A stretch of 64,000 nt of DNA from DATGZX01 sp035296965 (GTDB lineage Bacteria; Planctomycetota; Planctomycetia; Gemmatales; Gemmataceae). Location of the stretch: the NCBI GenBank assembly GCA_035296965.1, contig DATGZX010000146.1:41503-105502 (forward strand). Direction: 5' to 3'. Both the position numbers and the translations under genes were made by a program. Below the pieces are notes generated by a model. That model made no database searches and had not been told where the DNA came from. It saw only the letters and a program-made list of their open reading frames with translations. Positions within the stretch are counted from its first letter, which is position 1. The number at the start of each line of letters is the position of its first letter. Below, one piece after another: positions 14,775 through 23,480 of the stretch.

Positions 14775-15824
14775 TTAGCGTCTTATAGGCTTCTGCTGAG
14801 CGACGACTGGTTCGTACTGGCCATTGCGACGCTCGACTCTGAATACAGTCTCTTCGATGTCTTCCTCGTTGCCGCGGAACGCTTGCAATTCCTTCTGCAG
14901 GAGCTGATTCTCGAGCTTTACGGGGAAGAAGGCGACGATGTAGTCTGGCACAGGTCGGACTCCAAGAGCACCGGCAAGCGACTCCACCGATCTAGGTTTG
15001 TCGTCAACCCACCAGATCATGTTGAATGTCTTAATGTCTTCTTCGACCGTGCGGAACGGCCGCGACTTGAGATCGCGTATCACAAGAAACTTGTCCTCAC
15101 CCGTGGGAAAAGCGAGGATTGCTCCCAGGCCTTCAAGCTGCCTGAGATAATCGTTGCCCTCGCGGGTCGTGAAGAGCATCACCCAGCGTGCCTTGCGCTT
15201 CTCGCGCTGCGTGAGATTGTTCTTGCCGGGCCCCTGCAAATCGCCTTCGCCGGTGCCCTTACCACTGCCTTTGCCCCCGCCGCTTCCGGTTCCGCCCTTG
15301 CCTTTTCCTGCAAGGTAATCCGCAAACTTCTGCCTGGCGGTGGAACTCAGGTTTGTGAGACGGGAGCCAAGATTCTTCGCTTCTTCTATGGCTCGATCGT
15401 TGTCCGAGGATTGCGAAGTGATGGGCGGCGGAGCCGCATGGGGCGTCACTAACGGCTCTGCTGAAGGAGTCTCGGAGCGGACTTCCGGCGGCCTTTCGTT
15501 GATCACTGCCTCCGGTCCTGTCGGAATCGCTCCGGCGCCTTTCTCATTGCCGACACCGTCAGGATTGCCGCCACCGCCAGCGATCGTGACGGCGTCTACG
15601 GCGATCGCATTATTCTGCCCGAGGCCAATGAGAGCCAGCAGATAACCCGCAAAGACCAAGATGACCAGGCCAACGATGTGGAGGAAGAGAGAAGACGAAA
15701 GAGACAGGGGAAACTCATGGTGCGGAGAATAACGCTTCCAGAAGCGTGCCTCAGGTACTTTGGGAAGCGGCTTCTTTGATTTTTTTGGCAAGTTGTTGCC
15801 GTCATGTGAAGGAGGTGTCGCCAT
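14775..15824 (-). CDS. TonB-like single-span membrane protein without a recognisable TonB C-terminal domain
   Basis: The start is placed at ATG 15824, preceded by GGGTGAGG; the frame is open further upstream but without a ribosome site. The 349-residue protein has a basic cytoplasmic N-terminus (residues 1-45) and a membrane helix at about 50-72 (LFLHIVGLVILVFAGYLLAL). A periplasmic Gly/Pro-rich region with GGGGNPDG follows, with a second Gly/Lys-rich stretch near residue 185. The folded C-terminal domain (about 210-335) begins RWVMLFTTREGNDYLRQLEG. This is the architecture of TonB, and it lies tail-to-tail with exbB-exbD-exbD. The C-terminal domain shows no YP-type TonB signature that I can see. 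It is probably the energy-transducing partner of the Exb motor, a context inference. Confidence 0.75.
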   Translation of the reverse strand: MATPPSHDGNNLPKKSKKPLPKVPEARFWKRYSPHHEFPLSLSSSLFLHIVGLVILVFAGYLLALIGLGQNNAIAVDAVTIAGGGGNPDGVGNEKGAGAIPTGPEAVINERPPEVRSETPSAEPLVTPHAAPPPITSQSSDNDRAIEEAKNLGSRLTNLSSTARQKFADYLAGKGKGGTGSGGGKGSGKGTGEGDLQGPGKNNLTQREKRKARWVMLFTTREGNDYLRQLEGLGAILAFPTGEDKFLVIRDLKSRPFRTVEEDIKTFNMIWWVDDKPRSVESLAGALGVRPVPDYIVAFFPVKLENQLLQKELQAFRGNEEDIEETVFRVERRNGQYEPVVAQQKPIRR

Positions 15825-16063
15825 GGCCTCACCCGCGCAAGAGTCTCCGGTCCAAGAACAATGAGAGTTGCACTCTACTCTCAATGTAGCCCGAAAGTTA
15901 GCGCGCCACAAGCCGTTTAGACTTCGGCCGATCAGATGGCTTTACAGCTCTCCTCCCGCAACGCTCCTGGACGTGGCGATCAGACACGAAAGATCTTTCA
16001 ATTCAACTTCGTCGATTCAAGGGCCATCTGCGTTTAATGATTGTGACGCCGGATGGAGGACTC

Positions 16064-16624
16064 ATGAGTTCCCGCGACGCGGAGCTAATCCAGCGCTGGC
16101 AGCGGGGCGACGCCGCGGCCTTCGAGGACTTGGTGCGCCGTTGGCAGCAGCCCATCGCCCGGTTTCTCTATCGTCTTGTGGATCGTGCCGACGTCACCCG
16201 CGATCTGTGCCAGGAGGTGTTCTTGCGCGTCTATCATGCGGGGCCACGATATCGAGAGAACGGCGCATTCGCAGGCTGGCTCTACCAAATTGCTCTGAAC
16301 GTTGCGCGAGACGCGGGACGGCGTCGCCGCCACGAGCCGGTGAGATTGACCAGCCAGGAAGTTCCCGACCGCGGTGCCGCCAGCGAAGCGATCGTACAGC
16401 AGGAAGAGACCGCCCGCCTGGTTGCGCAAGCGATAGCGGAATTGTCCGAAGATCTACGTCTCGTGCTCGTGCTCCGACACTATGAGAATCTATCATTCGA
16501 AGAGATCGCGCGCGTAACGCGCACGCCGGCCAGCACGCTCAAATCGCGATTCGCCGCAGCGCTCAACCGTCTGCGCGTCCGCCTAAAAGAATTGGGACTA
16601 GGCCCAGAGGAGACTGAAGAATGA
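16064..16624 (+). CDS. ECF-type RNA polymerase sigma factor
   Basis: This 186-residue sigma factor starts at ATG 16064 behind GGAGGA (16055-16060); the frame extends to ATG 16037 without a ribosome site. Region 2 (about residues 10-85) contains WQQPIARFLYRLVDRADVTR and DLCQEVFLRVYHAG, then GWLYQIALNVARD. Region 4 (about 125-175) has LRLVLVLRHYENLSFEEIA and TPASTLKSRFAAALNRL. It is the first gene of a three-gene operon. Its stop overlaps the anti-sigma start by ATGA (16621-16624), a classic sigma/anti-sigma arrangement. It probably autoregulates the operon. Confidence 0.92.
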   Translation: MSSRDAELIQRWQRGDAAAFEDLVRRWQQPIARFLYRLVDRADVTRDLCQEVFLRVYHAGPRYRENGAFAGWLYQIALNVARDAGRRRRHEPVRLTSQEVPDRGAASEAIVQQEETARLVAQAIAELSEDLRLVLVLRHYENLSFEEIARVTRTPASTLKSRFAAALNRLRVRLKELGLGPEETEE

Positions 16625-17268
16625 GCTGCTCTGTCATTCGCAACCAATTGCCTCTGCTGCTTTATGGCGACCTTCTTCCGGAGGAGAAGCCGATCGTCGA
16701 GAAGCACCTGGCCGCTTGCATCTCTTGCCAACGCGAGTTCGAGGCCCTGCGAAGCGTGCAGCAGAAGCTTGGACTGCTGGCCGCACCTGATGTGCAGATT
16801 GATTTACCACGATTTTACCGGCGCGCCGCCGAGCGGCAGGAGCGCGGCCGGCGCCGCTGGCGAAGATTGGCACTGGCAACGGCAAGCGCCGCCGCGATTC
16901 TTGTCGGTTGCACACTTACGCTGCGCTTGGAGGCCCACGTCGAGGGGCATCAGTTCATTCTCCGCTGGGGAGGGCCACCAGAGGTTCGGAACGATGCCGT
17001 GGCAACCGGTCAACACGCGCAGCCTGAGATGGACCGGACAGCCGAGAAGCTGCCGGTGGCGGCCGCGACGGAAGACCAGATTCGTCTTCTGAGCGAGCTG
17101 ATTCACGCCCTGGCGGACAGCGTGCAGTCCGTGGAACGAAGAGAACAGCAGGATACAGCCCAGTTGCAGGCGCGCTTGCTCGAGCTTCAACAGCAAAACG
17201 CCCAGCGCTGGTCGGCACTGGAGCGCACCGTCGATTCGTTGTACCAATCCGTGCAAAAAGGAGAATGA
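16621..17268 (+). CDS. Membrane-anchored zinc-finger anti-sigma factor
   Basis: This 215-residue protein has an N-terminal zf-HC2 domain (about residues 1-45): a Cys near residue 3, then HLAACISC, giving the HxxxCxxC zinc site. One membrane helix follows (about residues 81-100, LALATASAAAILVGCTLTL). The external part is coiled-coil-like and Gln-rich, with repeated heptad patterns at about 170-210. It is translationally coupled to the ECF sigma factor and would hold it at the membrane until the outer domain senses a signal. The next gene begins 3 bp after its stop, so the exported CxxCH protein is probably part of the signal chain. Confidence 0.88.
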   Translation: MSCSVIRNQLPLLLYGDLLPEEKPIVEKHLAACISCQREFEALRSVQQKLGLLAAPDVQIDLPRFYRRAAERQERGRRRWRRLALATASAAAILVGCTLTLRLEAHVEGHQFILRWGGPPEVRNDAVATGQHAQPEMDRTAEKLPVAAATEDQIRLLSELIHALADSVQSVERREQQDTAQLQARLLELQQQNAQRWSALERTVDSLYQSVQKGE

Positions 17269-17270
17269 TT

Positions 17271-18656
17271 ATGCGGACGATTGGCAAGGAAGTGCTGACC
17301 GTTTCCTGTGTTGTCGCACTCGCCGCTAGCGTCGCTGCCCAACCGCCGAGCCCATCCGGCTCAAGACCGCAGAATGATAACCATCGAGAAGCGAAAGTGA
17401 CCGCCGAGAGGCGCATGTACGAAGATATTGAGGTAATGCGCCTCATTCTCCTCGGAGGATTACGAAGATTCGCTGCTCCTACCCATCAATCAGCTCCCAT
17501 GTTTTCCAGCCAGGGAGGCAAGAAGTCAATGATGCCTGGCACAATGAGTGCATTCCACAGTTTCGAAAACGCGCATCAATCTATGTCAAACGACGTGTCC
17601 CTGGAGGGAACCTATCTCAAAGGCTATGGCGTGATCTTCAGCGCGAGCCTGCCGGCACATTTTCCGGGCAGCGTGACACTTAGTGCCAAGTCGGAGCCTA
17701 AGCCTTTGAGCCAGTGGGAGCGCGTACAAAAGGAGCTTCGTGGAGAAAAGTTGAAAGAGACAGAGAAATCTCCCCACCGCAATAGCGAGGGTTTCGCCGG
17801 GCAGCTTCTCCGGTTGCTGGCAGATAACGGTTATCATTTTGAACATCTTGCGGACGACGAACAGCTAACCGTTTCGGTTACATTCCGATCATTGGATACG
17901 GCTTCTTGCGTTCAATGTCATACGATGACAGCCGACCTCTTAGCTCCGGACCGGAACTGGATGGAGCCTCGCGCGGGTCTCGAGGCATTGCTGGGCAAAA
18001 GTCCTGCCTCGATGGGCGGCAATCCACCCGGTTTAATGGGGAAATTCTCCGTGAAATCCGGAAGCTCGAACAGCAGAGCGGTTCCGGACGCCTCGCAGTC
18101 TCAGAACCCCTCGGCCCTCAATTCGGTAGCCCAATCCATTCTTACCGAATGGGAAAATCAGGTGTTGCTGGGAGATCTGAACGCCAAACAAGGCCGCTCC
18201 AGAGAGGCGGAAAGCGCCTATCGCAAGGCCGCCGAACAGTTCGTACAAAGGATTCGCGAGAACGACGCTGCGCTGCAGCAGCGGGGCATTGAGAATACGG
18301 ATCCGAGCGACTACTTAGTGGCAGTGCAGCTTTTAAGCAAGGTTGCCCAGACTGCCCAGGCCGGAAGCGATGCCCGGGCCGCGTCCGACGCTCTTGCGGA
18401 AATGAGCAAGTGCCTGCGTGAACTCGAAAAGATTACTCAGCGGCAGCAGCGACAAGTTGGGGCAGCACCCATTCAACCTACTCCCATCCCAACGAAAGTT
18501 ATCATCTCCGTTTCGAAGAAACTGTTAACGGAGGTGGGCACGGGCAAGATGAGCTTCGATGACTTCAATAAGTCGGTAGTCGTGCACTATGTGAGGTATC
18601 CGAATTCAGAAGAAAGCTCCGGTTCCTCGACTGACCCCAATGCCGTCAAACCGTGA
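17271..18656 (+). CDS. Exported protein of unknown function with one CxxCH motif
   Basis: The start is placed at ATG 17271, seven bases after GGAGA; an ATG two codons upstream is too close to that box. The 461-residue protein has a signal peptide (about residues 1-24, ending VAAQ). The middle section carries CVQCHTM near residue 213, a single CxxCH that could attach c-type heme. The C-terminal third (about 280-400) is helical with TPR-like spacing (AKQGRSREAESAYRKAAEQF). It is the third gene of the sigma/anti-sigma operon. No family was recognised. Heme attachment is a hypothesis: no axial Met or His can be picked out with confidence. Confidence 0.75.
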   Translation: MRTIGKEVLTVSCVVALAASVAAQPPSPSGSRPQNDNHREAKVTAERRMYEDIEVMRLILLGGLRRFAAPTHQSAPMFSSQGGKKSMMPGTMSAFHSFENAHQSMSNDVSLEGTYLKGYGVIFSASLPAHFPGSVTLSAKSEPKPLSQWERVQKELRGEKLKETEKSPHRNSEGFAGQLLRLLADNGYHFEHLADDEQLTVSVTFRSLDTASCVQCHTMTADLLAPDRNWMEPRAGLEALLGKSPASMGGNPPGLMGKFSVKSGSSNSRAVPDASQSQNPSALNSVAQSILTEWENQVLLGDLNAKQGRSREAESAYRKAAEQFVQRIRENDAALQQRGIENTDPSDYLVAVQLLSKVAQTAQAGSDARAASDALAEMSKCLRELEKITQRQQRQVGAAPIQPTPIPTKVIISVSKKLLTEVGTGKMSFDDFNKSVVVHYVRYPNSEESSGSSTDPNAVKP

Positions 18657-18685
18657 ACATGCCAAGACATGAAGCGGTCTGAAAA

Positions 18686-18741
18686 GCATCGGCGTCGCGA
18701 AAAGAGAAGTTCCGAGCAGATCTTTCTCGCGACGCCGATGC
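18686..18741. terminator. Bidirectional hairpin terminator
   Basis: A perfect 15-bp inverted repeat (18686-18700 against 18727-18741) has a 26-base loop that can extend the stem through AAAGA/TCTTT. It lies between two convergent genes, 30 bp after the CxxCH protein and 40 bp before the end of the WD40 protein. Confidence 0.65.
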
Positions 18742-18781
18742 AGGGCTCGTCGCCTCACAGCAAGACTCTGGCAACACCGAG

Positions 18782-21361
18782 CTAAGGGATGCTGGTCGGC
18801 CCTTTCGTCATTCGGTCCAAGGCTGCTTTTGCATCGAGCGTCAGTTCAGCCTCAGGTGCTCCCTGAGCAAGTGCTTTCAGCAATTGCCGTGCGTCTGCTG
18901 TGCCAATGCGCTCCAATATTTCAACGGCCCGCGTGCCGCGCAGTCGCTCTTGCACTCCAGGCGGGAGTTGCAGTCGATTCAAGAGCCGCTCGACACGCTC
19001 GCGCGTTTCGGTTGGTGGCCGGCCGGTCAAGGACTTACGCAGCACCGGTGCGGCGGCATCGCCAAATCTCTCCAATTCCTGGTTTGCCTTTTCGCGAACG
19101 GTAAAATCGTCGCTATCCAGATCTGCAATTAACTGGCTCATGCGTCTGAGCTGTTGAGCGCCGACCAGGGGCGCGGGAGTCAGGCGCGCCTGCAGGAAAG
19201 GAACGCCCTGTTTGCCGCCGGCGACCAATCCCCAGATCGCGCGATACGCCGGTGCAGGATCCTGCTCTGCCAGAGCGCTCCACAAATTGTTCAGCTCAGC
19301 GGGTGAAAGATCCACGGGCTGCAACCTGCCGAGGGGAGCTCGACCGGAAACGTCGCAGAGCAACGCGGTCGTTCCTCCGTCACCTCCGACAAGAACCTCG
19401 CCACTCGGAGAGAAAACGAGGGAAAGCACGTCCCCGTCAGATTTGTAGGTGCCTCCGCATTCCTTACCGGTAGTCGTCTCCCAAAGACGAAGCGAAAGCC
19501 ATCCGCCCGTTGCCAGGGTTTTTCCATCCGAGGAAAAGACGAGCGAACGCACGCCCCCAAGATGTGCCTCCAGCTGACGAACCAGTTTGCCGGTGGCCAC
19601 CTCCCAGAATCGTGCGAAACCGTCTTCGGTTCCCGTGGCAAGGGTTTTGCCATCGGGCGAAAACGCGATGCAATGAACGTCGGCACCGCTTTCTGAGACC
19701 GTCGCCAGTTCCTTTCCCGCGGCCACGTCCCAGAGATGGATCGTCTCGTCGCCGGAGCCCCATGCCATGATCTTGCCATCGGGAGAGAACCTGACCAAGC
19801 GCACGGCCTTCTCGCCCACATTTAGTCGGTCCACCTCGTGGCCTGTGGAAACCTCCCAGAGGCGAGCTGTCTTGTCTTCCCCACCGGAAGCCAGCATCTT
19901 GCCGTCGGGCGTCAGAGCAACAGCCCGGACCGCGCTGGGATGTCCCCGCCATGACCGGAGCTCCTTGCCAGAGGTTGGCTCGAACACTCGGATGGTCCCG
20001 TCGTCGCTGCCAAGAGCCCCAATTCCCCAGTCCGGCGAAATCGCGATTGCCTGTCCCGCGCGGCAAGGCCACGCCAGCCGTCTGCGCTCCTCGCCTGCCG
20101 CAAGGTCCCAGAACCGAACGCTCTGGTCGCTGCTGGCAGTGACTGCTGTCTTGCCGTCCGGAGAGATGCTCACGAAGCCGACCTGGCCCTGATTCCCCGA
20201 TTCATGGCGGACTTCTTTACCGGTCCCGAGCGACCAGAGCCGGACCGTGCTGAATCCGTCGCCAGAGGCAAGACTGAGGCCGTCCGGGGCAAAGGCGAGA
20301 CAATGCACAGCGCCCATCGACGATCCCAGAATGGCGCGCTGCTTGCCGGTGGCGACATCCCAAAGCCGGAGCGTGTGGTCCATGCTACCGGACGCCAGAG
20401 TGCCGCCATCCGGCGAGAAAGCGATGCATTTCACGTCGTCACGATGACCAGTGAACTGGCGAAGCTCACGGCTCAGCCGGATGATTTCCAGCCCTTCGAC
20501 CAGGGGAAGCGGTGTAGGTCTCTGATTCCAGGGAACTCCCATCCAAAGGAAGGGCGTGAAGTGCGGGTCCGCGGCAAGGGACACGTCCCAAAGGCGAATG
20601 ACCTTGTCCTGTCCCGCGGAGGCCACGCGGCGGCCGTCGCGCGAGATGGCAATCGTGAGCACGCTGCCCTTATGGCCTTCGATTGCGCGCGTCTCCTTGC
20701 CTGTAGCCACGTCCCAGATGCGGATGAAGCCGTCGGCCCCTCCAGATATCAGTTTTCGGTTGTCGGCAGAGAAAGCCACCGCATTGATTTGATCCTGACC
20801 GGCGAGCACGCGGATCTGTTTGCCGGTGGCTGCATCGAGCAAACGAATTGCCTGGTCGCCATTTCCCGTGGCCAGGATCTTGCCGTCGGGTGAGAAGGCA
20901 ATCGCTCTGACTCCTCCCTCGGCCGGCGGGCGCGTGAACGGCTCCGTGCCGCTGACAGCGTCCCAAACGCGCAGGCTGCTTTCGCCGATCCCCGCCGCTA
21001 TGAACTTGCCATTGGGTGAAAAGGCCACGCAGTTGACAGCACGGGTAGCCGTCCGCGAACCCCAGATTGGCGGACGGCCGAAGTGCCGCAGCTCTTTGCC
21101 GGAGGATACATTCCATAGACGCAGGCTATAGTCGTTGCCGCCCGAAGCCAAGGTCTTGCCGTCGGGGCTAAAGGCAACGCAAAGAACACTATCCTGGTGT
21201 CGAAGGCGTGTGCTCCCCAGCCGTGCAAAGGATCCTGCCGGAAGTGGGTCACCGTAACGATCGACAGGAGCTGGCGTGGGCTGATCTGCTGCCGGTAGCG
21301 TGCAAACATTGATTAGGGCAAGGCAGCAGAACAGCGCGGGGAATCGGTTAGTGGGAGACAT
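18782..21361 (-). CDS. Secreted 14-repeat WD40 protein with helical C-terminus
   Basis: The start is ATG 21361, six bases after GAGGAG. The 859-residue protein has a signal peptide (about residues 1-25) and then fourteen WD40 repeats (about residues 52-680), recognisable by the recurring FSPDGK...LASG...D...RLWD pattern. Fourteen fits two seven-bladed propellers. An insertion of about 35 residues lies between repeats 5 and 6. The last 180 residues are helical (LIADLDSDDFTVREKANQEL), a HEAT-like module often attached to planctomycete WD40 proteins. It probably acts as an exported protein-binding platform. No catalytic motif is visible. Confidence 0.85.
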   Translation of the reverse strand: MSPTNRFPALFCCLALINVCTLPAADQPTPAPVDRYGDPLPAGSFARLGSTRLRHQDSVLCVAFSPDGKTLASGGNDYSLRLWNVSSGKELRHFGRPPIWGSRTATRAVNCVAFSPNGKFIAAGIGESSLRVWDAVSGTEPFTRPPAEGGVRAIAFSPDGKILATGNGDQAIRLLDAATGKQIRVLAGQDQINAVAFSADNRKLISGGADGFIRIWDVATGKETRAIEGHKGSVLTIAISRDGRRVASAGQDKVIRLWDVSLAADPHFTPFLWMGVPWNQRPTPLPLVEGLEIIRLSRELRQFTGHRDDVKCIAFSPDGGTLASGSMDHTLRLWDVATGKQRAILGSSMGAVHCLAFAPDGLSLASGDGFSTVRLWSLGTGKEVRHESGNQGQVGFVSISPDGKTAVTASSDQSVRFWDLAAGEERRRLAWPCRAGQAIAISPDWGIGALGSDDGTIRVFEPTSGKELRSWRGHPSAVRAVALTPDGKMLASGGEDKTARLWEVSTGHEVDRLNVGEKAVRLVRFSPDGKIMAWGSGDETIHLWDVAAGKELATVSESGADVHCIAFSPDGKTLATGTEDGFARFWEVATGKLVRQLEAHLGGVRSLVFSSDGKTLATGGWLSLRLWETTTGKECGGTYKSDGDVLSLVFSPSGEVLVGGDGGTTALLCDVSGRAPLGRLQPVDLSPAELNNLWSALAEQDPAPAYRAIWGLVAGGKQGVPFLQARLTPAPLVGAQQLRRMSQLIADLDSDDFTVREKANQELERFGDAAAPVLRKSLTGRPPTETRERVERLLNRLQLPPGVQERLRGTRAVEILERIGTADARQLLKALAQGAPEAELTLDAKAALDRMTKGPTSIP

Positions 21362-21419
21362 GAGCAACTCCTCAGGTACGGTCTCGGCTGGGGAGGAGGG
21401 ATCGCGATCGGTTATCGAA

Positions 21420-22559
21420 CTACGCCATCAACTTTTGGAATTCCTCGAAGAGGTAGCAGCTATCATGCGGACCCGCGGATGCTTCCGGGTGATATTGTAC
21501 GCTGAATATTGGCCAGCGCTTGTGCCGCATGCCCTCCAGCGTGCCGTCGTTCAGGTTGATGTGCGTGGGCTCCAAATCGTGCGGCAAGTTTTCGAGATCC
21601 ACCGCGAACCCATGATTCTGCGTGGTGATTTCGACCCGCTGAGTCCGGTGCTGAAGAACCGGCTGGTTGGCTCCGCGGTGGCCAAACTTCAGCTTGAATG
21701 TGCGGGCCCCGAGCGCCAGGCCTAGCAATTGATGCCCGAGGCAAATACCGAAGATGGGTTTCTTCCCGACAAGGTCGTGCAAGGTGTCGATGGCGTAGGA
21801 CACGGCCGACGGGTCGCCAGGACCGTTGGAGACAAAGATGCCGTCGGGCCGATACGAGAGTACTTGTTCTGCCGTGGCTGTGCCCGGCACAACCGTGACG
21901 CGACAACCGACCTGAACGAGGCAGCGGAGGATGTTCCATTTCATGCCGCAGTCGAACGCCACGACATGGTGAGTTGGCGGCCGACCCGGCAGCAGCAGGG
22001 AATCGAACGCGGTTTTGAAGCCCTGGTCCCAGCAATATGCCTTTTCCGGGACGACCTCACGCACCAGGTCCCGGCCCAGGATGCCAGGGCATGTACGCGC
22101 CTTTCTCACGAGCGACACATCATCCAGGTCGCTCGTGGACAGAATACCCGTCATTGTGCCGCGCACGCGCAGCCGGCGCACGAGCGCGCGCGTGTCGATC
22201 CCTTCCAAGCCGATCACGTTGTGTCGTTCCAAGTAATCGTGCAGGCTGCCGCTCGAACGGAAATTGCTCGGGATGCGCGATAATTCCCGGACGATAAAGC
22301 CTTCCACCTGCGGCCGACTTGATTCGGCGTCTTCGGCATTCGTGCCGTAATTGCCGATCAAGGGATAGGTCATGGTAACGATTTGTCCCTTGTAAGACGG
22401 GTCGGTCAGAACCTCCTGGTAACCGGTCATGCTCGTGTTGAACACGACTTCGCCGAAGGTTTCACCGCGCGCGCCGAAACTGCGGCCGGTGTAGACCGTA
22501 CCATCTTCCAGAGCCAGTTTTGCCAGATCTCCCATCGTTGCCAGTTCCCGTTCCGGCAT
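21420..22559 (-). CDS. carA: Carbamoyl-phosphate synthase small (glutaminase) subunit
   Basis: This 379-residue protein hydrolyses glutamine and channels ammonia to CarB for carbamoyl phosphate, feeding pyrimidine and arginine synthesis. The N-terminal CarA domain has LEDGTVYTGRSFGA and VFNTSMTGYQEVLTDPSY. The class I amidotransferase domain has SNGPGDPSA, the nucleophile in FGICLGHQLLGLALG (Cys near residue 264), and the His/Glu pair in VQYHPEASAGPHDS near the C-terminus. All key residues are present and the length is normal. carB is not in the window. A start a few codons further on (the ATG after MPERELAT) is also possible. Confidence 0.95.
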   Translation of the reverse strand: MPERELATMGDLAKLALEDGTVYTGRSFGARGETFGEVVFNTSMTGYQEVLTDPSYKGQIVTMTYPLIGNYGTNAEDAESSRPQVEGFIVRELSRIPSNFRSSGSLHDYLERHNVIGLEGIDTRALVRRLRVRGTMTGILSTSDLDDVSLVRKARTCPGILGRDLVREVVPEKAYCWDQGFKTAFDSLLLPGRPPTHHVVAFDCGMKWNILRCLVQVGCRVTVVPGTATAEQVLSYRPDGIFVSNGPGDPSAVSYAIDTLHDLVGKKPIFGICLGHQLLGLALGARTFKLKFGHRGANQPVLQHRTQRVEITTQNHGFAVDLENLPHDLEPTHINLNDGTLEGMRHKRWPIFSVQYHPEASAGPHDSCYLFEEFQKLMA

Positions 22560-22600
22560 GGTTCATGGAGGAGTCTATTCGGGTGGCGAGGCCCTGTGGC

Positions 22601-22655
22601 GGCAAGTTTTCAACTTGCCGAAAAAACCCGGCAAGTTAAAAACCTGCCGCCAGGG
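22601..22655. repeat. Tandem double-hairpin element, copy A
   Basis: Two adjacent hairpins, GGCAAGTTTTCAACTTGCC (22601-22619) and a weaker GGCAAGTT...AACCTGCC (about 22630-22648), can also pair as one long stem (TGGCGGCAAGTTTT with AAAACCTGCCGCCA, one mismatch). The same architecture with different stem bases occurs at 24916-24979. It lies upstream of carA. Confidence 0.6.
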
Positions 22656-22829
22656 AAACTGTGACCCTGCTTTGAACCATGCCCCCGTTCCTTCGATGCA
22701 ATACCATTAGATTGCTGGCCGGATTCAGGTAGCGCCCACCAACCCAAATTCCAATTACTGTAGCAAGTGAGGTGCCCGAAGACCAGCACCAGTCCCTCCG
22801 TGCGAGGGGCTGATCGTGACGGTTTAGAT

Positions 22830-22968
22830 TATACGGCGTGCGGTCAATACTGATGGCAATACACCGTAGCCGCATTCGCCAGAATGCGGGGGGAACCGTG
22901 TGAGATAGCCCGCATTCTGGCGAATGCGGCTACGGGCCGATGTCTCATTTTTGACCGCGCTCAGTATA
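22830..22968. mobile_element. MITE-like palindromic element, copy 2 (inverted relative to copy 1)
   Basis: This 139-bp element has ends TATACGGCGTGCGGTCAA and TTGACCGCGCTCAGTATA, which are near-perfect terminal inverted repeats. An internal 25-base inverted repeat (22866-22890 against 22909-22933) is identical in sequence to that at 9539-9606. It is the reverse complement of the copy at 9504-9642, with a few substitutions outside the palindrome. No coding capacity. It fills most of the 510-bp gap between ArsR and carA together with the double-hairpin element. Confidence 0.82.
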
Positions 22969-23069
22969 GCGATGTGAACGAGGAGACGACCGTGCAGCTT
23001 CAGCAAATAGTATTTCTACGTTCCTTGGCGCGACTTCCTGCCTCTTCGCCCCGACCTGGGAACTTCGGG

Positions 23070-23480
23070 TCATTTGCGTTTGTAGGAAAGAGAGAAGTCA
23101 TCAAATTGAAGCTGCTTGTGGCCGTTCCCGGAATCGGCGAAGAATTGTTCGAGTAAGTCGCACACGAGTCGGGATTCGATGCGGTAATAGTTATGCTTGC
23201 CATCACGTCGATAGCCTACCAATCCGGCCATGCGCAGGAGGGTAAGGTGGTGGCTGACGGCTGGTTGTGTCTGATCGAGCAAATCGCAGATCGCTGTCAC
23301 GTGCAGTTCAGCATCTTGCGAAAGTGCCAGGAGGATCTTCAGACGAGATTCATCTGCCAGCAGCTTGAAAACCTGGGCCAATCCGTAAATCGTACGCCCC
23401 GAAACTCGAATTGCCGAGGATCCCTTGGGGGGAGTCTTGGCAGCCCTGGGTTTGGCCGAAAAGGTGGAAGCTGCGTTCAA
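23070..23480 (-). CDS. ArsR-family winged-helix transcriptional regulator
   Basis: The start chosen is TTG 23480, because GGAGGG lies seven bases upstream; the frame is open to 23627 without a comparable site. The 136-residue protein has an N-terminal tail of about 30 residues and then the ArsR winged helix: VFKLLADESRLKILLALSQ, AICDLLDQTQPAVSHHLTLL as recognition helix, and GLVGYRRDGKHNYYRI as wing. The alpha-3 metal-site motif ELCVCDL is replaced by ELHVTAICDLL, so the usual arsenic/cadmium site is absent. The signal is unknown. No target operon is adjacent; the closest gene upstream on the same strand is dapA, 320 bp away. Confidence 0.9.
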   Translation of the reverse strand: MNAASTFSAKPRAAKTPPKGSSAIRVSGRTIYGLAQVFKLLADESRLKILLALSQDAELHVTAICDLLDQTQPAVSHHLTLLRMAGLVGYRRDGKHNYYRIESRLVCDLLEQFFADSGNGHKQLQFDDFSLSYKRK

